A stretch of 16,128 bases of DNA from an uncultured Burkholderiaceae bacterium (GTDB lineage: Bacteria; Pseudomonadota; Gammaproteobacteria; Burkholderiales; Burkholderiaceae): assembly GCA_937871985.1 (NCBI GenBank), contig CALMPB010000356.1:1-16128 (forward strand). Direction: 5' to 3'. Position 1 is the stretch's first letter; the number at the start of each line of letters is the position of its first letter. This document shows positions 13,750 through 16,128 of the stretch, piece after piece. Under the pieces are notes generated by a model. The model had not been told where the DNA came from and did no database searches. It worked only from the letters and a program-made list of their open reading frames with translations. Made by a program: the position numbers and the translations under genes.

Positions 13750-13836
13750 CGGCGTAATGCAATCGGCAGGCGTATTAATCGGTTTTTCCTGCCGGGATTA
13801 CACTTATTACTTTCGGTTTAAACAGGCGTTGGTGCA

Positions 13837-14700
13837 ATGATTCCGGATGTCGACAACGACAGCATGGTGTATTTGAACGGCGATTTCGTCCGTCTGGGCG
13901 ACGCCAGAATCTCCGTGCTGGATCGCGGCTTTATCTTTGGCGACAGCATTTACGATGTCGTGCCGGTGTACCGCGGCAAGCCGTTTCGTATGGACGGGCA
14001 TCTGGCGCGGCTGCGGCGCAGCCTGGAGTCCGTGCGCATCGATACCGGCTGGACGCCGGCGCAATGGGAAAGCCTGGTGTTCGATCTTATTGCCCGATAC
14101 ACGCCGAAGAACGGCGATTGCCTGGCGTACATACAGGTGACTCGCGGCGTGGCCAAGCGCGACCATGTTTTTCCCAAAGGTGTTGCGCCCACCATTTTTG
14201 GCATGGTGTCGCCGTTCAAACGCCCCAGCGCGGCGCAGCGCGAGCAGGGGCTGGCGGCGATTGCGCTGCCCGATATCCGCTGGCTGCGCTGCGAAATAAA
14301 AACCACGTCACTGCTGGGCAATGTGCTGGCCAAGCAGGCCGCCGTGGACGCCGGGGTGGATGAAGTCGTGCAGTTTCGCGGCGGCTACCTTTCCGAAGGT
14401 TCGTCGTGCAATATATGGGTCGTGAAAAACGGCACGTTGCTTGCCCCGCCGCGCGACAATCTTATCCTGGAAGGTGTGCGCTACGCGTTTCTGGAGCAGC
14501 TCGCCTTTGAAGCCGGCGTGCCGTTCGAGGCCCGGCCGATCTCCGAGCGCGAAGTCGACGCCGCCGACGAATTGATGCTTACCTCCGCCTCGAAAGAGGT
14601 GTTGCCGATAGTCCGGTATAACGGCAAACCCGTGGGCGCAGGCCGCCCCGGCGCCGTTTATGCCAAGTTGCGCGCCGGTTACGACCGAGCCGTGGAGTAG
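13837..14700 (+). CDS. dat: D-amino acid aminotransferase (class IV PLP enzyme)
   Basis: 287 residues, normal length. Class IV aminotransferases of this type move the amino group between D-alanine (or other D-amino acids) and 2-oxoglutarate, giving D-glutamate for peptidoglycan. Seen: VYLNGDFV (11-18), LDRGFIFGDSIYDV (28-41), TRGVAKRDHVFP with the R108-x-H110 pair that binds the carboxylate in D-specific enzymes, the PLP lysine K155 in EIKTTSLLGN, and E187 in YLSEGSSCN. The R-x-H pair argues for the D-enzyme over branched-chain or lyase members. The start ATG 13837 has AGG 10 nt before it; ATG 13864 is an alternative matching the common family start. It heads the run ybeD-lipB, and dacC lies upstream. 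Confidence 0.9.
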   Translation: MIPDVDNDSMVYLNGDFVRLGDARISVLDRGFIFGDSIYDVVPVYRGKPFRMDGHLARLRRSLESVRIDTGWTPAQWESLVFDLIARYTPKNGDCLAYIQVTRGVAKRDHVFPKGVAPTIFGMVSPFKRPSAAQREQGLAAIALPDIRWLRCEIKTTSLLGNVLAKQAAVDAGVDEVVQFRGGYLSEGSSCNIWVVKNGTLLAPPRDNLILEGVRYAFLEQLAFEAGVPFEARPISEREVDAADELMLTSASKEVLPIVRYNGKPVGAGRPGAVYAKLRAGYDRAVE

Positions 14701-14706
14701 TCCTTT

Positions 14707-14994
14707 ATGCCGACCATGCCGCCCGAAATTCCGCCCGATCAGTCACTTATCGAGTACCCCAGCTTTTTTCCCATCAAGGTCATGGGCAAGGCGCATCCCG
14801 ACTTTGCGCAGACCCTGGTCGAGGTGGTGTTGCAGTACGACCCGGAATTCGACGTGGCAACGGTCGAAATGCGGCCCAGCAAGAACGGCACCTACCTGGG
14901 GCTGACCTTTACGGTCAAGGCCACGTCGCGCGAGCAACTGGATAGTCTGTACCGCGCCCTGCATGGCCATCCCATGGTGTCCATCGTTCTGTAA
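14707..14994 (+). CDS. ybeD: YbeD/DUF493 family protein
   Basis: 95 residues. A small ferredoxin-like (alpha/beta) cytoplasmic protein found next to lipB in many proteobacteria; its biochemical role is not established. The match is seen in [17 protein letters not shown], an internal [20 protein letters not shown] and the C-terminal [19 protein letters not shown] at 14694-14697, inside the end of the aminotransferase gene, lies 9 nt before the ATG, and only 6 bp separate the genes, so they are coupled. lipB begins 8 bp after its stop. Confidence 0.93.
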   Translation: MPTMPPEIPPDQSLIEYPSFFPIKVMGKAHPDFAQTLVEVVLQYDPEFDVATVEMRPSKNGTYLGLTFTVKATSREQLDSLYRALHGHPMVSIVL

Positions 14995-15002
14995 GAGGTC
15001 AC

Positions 15003-15638
15003 GTGATAGCGCACAAATGGTGGCCGCGTCCTGCGTCGTATCTGGAAGTCTGGCAGGCCATGCGAGACTACACCGAGGGGCGCGACGCCCAGTCGCCCGA
15101 CGCCATCTGGCTGGTCGAGCACGAGCCGGTGTATACGCTAGGCCAGGCGGGCAAGCCCGAGCACATCCTCAATAGCGGCGCCATTCCCGTGGTGCGCAGC
15201 AATCGCGGCGGGCAGGTTACCTACCACGGCCCGGGGCAGGTGGTGGCGTACTGCCTGGTCGATCTGCGCCGCGCCGGGCTGTTCGTGAAGGAATACGTGG
15301 CGTTGCTGGAAGACGTAACCATACAACTGCTGGCCGACCTGAGTCTTGAAGGCGCCTGCCGCAAGCCGGGCGCGCCGGGTGTGTACGTGCCCATGGCCGA
15401 CCAGGGGGGTGAGCTGGCCAAGATTGCTGCCCTAGGCATCAAGGTGCGCAATGGCTGCGCCTACCACGGCATTGCGCTGAACGTGGCCATGGATCTTGCG
15501 CCGTACCTGGGCATCAACCCCTGCGGCTACGAAGGCCTGCGCACCGTGGATCTGGCGGTTTGCGGGGTGGATGCCACGGTGGAGGGGGTGGGTGAAGACC
15601 TGGCGCGCCGGCTGAGCGCGGCGATAAGCCGATCGTAG
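15003..15638 (+). CDS. lipB: Octanoyl-[acyl-carrier-protein]-protein N-octanoyltransferase
   Basis: 211 residues, normal length. It moves octanoate from octanoyl-ACP to lipoyl domains of 2-oxoacid dehydrogenases and the glycine cleavage H protein. Seen: [17 protein letters not shown] (40-56), [16 protein letters not shown] (68-83), K140 of [17 protein letters not shown] and C174 in [14 protein letters not shown]; these correspond to the catalytic Lys135/Cys169 pair of E. coli LipB. The start is GTG at 15003 with AAGAGG at 14993-14998, about 4 nt upstream and overlapping the ybeD stop. It belongs to the dat-ybeD-lipB operon. lipA follows after a 168-bp structured gap. Confidence 0.96.
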   Translation: MIAHKWWPRPASYLEVWQAMRDYTEGRDAQSPDAIWLVEHEPVYTLGQAGKPEHILNSGAIPVVRSNRGGQVTYHGPGQVVAYCLVDLRRAGLFVKEYVALLEDVTIQLLADLSLEGACRKPGAPGVYVPMADQGGELAKIAALGIKVRNGCAYHGIALNVAMDLAPYLGINPCGYEGLRTVDLAVCGVDATVEGVGEDLARRLSAAISRS

Positions 15639-15698
15639 AGGCGTGGCGGAATATCCTTCCGGCATAAGGGTTTTCCAGCGGGGATTTTGCCGGCGCGT

Positions 15699-15770
15699 TA
15701 AAATAGCCCCGTTCGCGCTACCGTGCGGGCATGTGTTCATGCCACGGCCCTTGTGGCCGCCTATCTTTTT
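15699..15770 (+). promoter_or_regulatory. Structured leader of lipA with two mutually exclusive hairpins
   Basis: TAAAAT at 15699-15704 could be a -10 box, though its -35 is poor. Downstream, CCGT (15721-15724) plus GGCATG (15728-15733) pair with CATGCC (15738-15743) plus ACGG (15744-15747). A second stem, CGGCC (15745-15749) with GGCCG (15755-15759), shares bases 15745-15747 with the first, so both cannot form at once. T5 follows at 15766-15770. The arrangement is like an attenuator, but the second stem is short and the T-run is 6 bp away. Confidence 0.35.
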
Positions 15771-15806
15771 GCGCATGGGGCCAAAAGCCTACATGCAGGA
15801 ATGTAT

Positions 15807-16128
15807 ATGACTACTCCGGTTGACCAGCCTTCCCCTCGTCCTCGCGTCGTTCCCGCCCAGCCGGTGTACGACCCCACTCAAAAACAAAAATCCGAGGCGA
15901 AGACGTCGCGCATTCCCATCAAGGTGGTACAGGCCGAACGCCTTAAAAAGCCCGACTGGATCCGTGTAAAGGCGGCCTTGCCCGGTTCGCGCTTCCACGA
16001 CATCAAGCGTATATTGCGCGAGCATAAGCTGCATACCGTGTGCGAAGAAGCTTCCTGCCCGAATATCGGCGAGTGCTTCGGCAAGGGCACGGCCACGTTC
16101 ATGATCATGGGCGACAAATGCACGCGCC
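15807..16128 (+). CDS. lipA: Lipoyl synthase, 5' part (runs off the window)
   Basis: The first 107 codons are present and the gene continues past the end. LipA is a radical-SAM iron-sulfur enzyme that inserts two sulfurs into protein-bound octanoate to make lipoate, acting after LipB. Seen: the N-terminal extension rich in Pro/Lys, [15 protein letters not shown], and the three cysteines of the auxiliary 4Fe-4S cluster in [13 protein letters not shown], then [14 protein letters not shown]. The window ends just before the expected RCPFC-type radical-SAM cysteine motif. ATG 15807 is chosen over the in-frame ATG 15801 because AGGA (15797-15800) is 6 nt before it. That AGGA lies in the loop of a small TACAT/ATGTA hairpin (15790-15805). 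Confidence 0.95.
   Translation, partial: MTTPVDQPSPRPRVVPAQPVYDPTQKQKSEAKTSRIPIKVVQAERLKKPDWIRVKAALPGSRFHDIKRILREHKLHTVCEEASCPNIGECFGKGTATFMIMGDKCTR

Larger units (their letters stand above)
13507..13836. other. 330-bp intergenic region between dacC and the aminotransferase gene
   Basis: I see no convincing gene. A 91-codon frame at 13546-13821 is open but has an odd composition and no ribosome site. The region holds a perfect 10-bp hairpin (13613-13639) and a second GC-rich hairpin with TTTT (13721-13749). A short imperfect repeat is also present: GGGTATTGCCGG at 13613 and GGGTAATGCCGG at 13713. From about 13771 it becomes AT-rich, probably the promoter of the next gene, though I find no well-spaced box pair. 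A small RNA is possible but unsupported. Confidence 0.5.

Noticed and set aside
13546..13821. 91-codon frame between dacC and the aminotransferase gene
   Set aside because: No ribosome site, no domain, Arg/Gly/Pro-rich, and it runs through the hairpins of the intergenic region.

Overview
The window looks like a chromosomal segment of a high-GC betaproteobacterium of the order Burkholderiales, most likely Alcaligenaceae (Bordetella, Pusillimonas or a relative). The basis is the Baf-type pantothenate kinase (CoaX), a BirA without its DNA-binding domain, the block dacC - D-amino acid aminotransferase - ybeD - lipB - lipA, and an autotransporter with passenger-associated repeats. The family placement rests on recalled sequence resemblance; no search was run.

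Layout. 1-3417 (+): an autotransporter with an unusually long leader, then a two-gene RelE/ParE-type toxin-antitoxin operon with a clear promoter and operator. 3407-8272 (-): a lipopolysaccharide block read right to left: galU (UDP-glucose), a divergent mannitol-dehydrogenase-family protein, waaC (heptosyltransferase I) and waaA (Kdo transferase). waaC and waaA overlap, and the dehydrogenase has its own likely promoter with a dyad over the -10. 8521-9252 (+): a GntR/FCD regulator divergent from galU. 9322-11276 (-): birA and coaX (ATGA overlap), followed 3 bp later by a 57-residue membrane protein. 11387-16128 (+): an alpha/beta hydrolase, dacC, D-amino acid aminotransferase, ybeD, lipB and the 5' part of lipA, which runs off the window.

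How the genes fit together: galU, waaC and waaA supply or build the LPS inner core. coaX and birA make or attach cofactors (CoA, biotin). lipB and lipA make protein-bound lipoate. DacC releases D-alanine from peptidoglycan, and the neighbouring aminotransferase could use it. The toxin-antitoxin pair and autotransporter look like the accessory part; the rest is housekeeping.

I see no CRISPR array, insertion sequence, rRNA or tRNA, and no clearly new multi-gene system. The points most worth a second look are the dehydrogenase-family protein that has lost its catalytic Lys and His, the toxin gene that appears to be transcribed without a leader, a possible small ORF with a strong ribosome site before galU, an insertion in CoaX, and several well-formed dyads in promoters and leaders.
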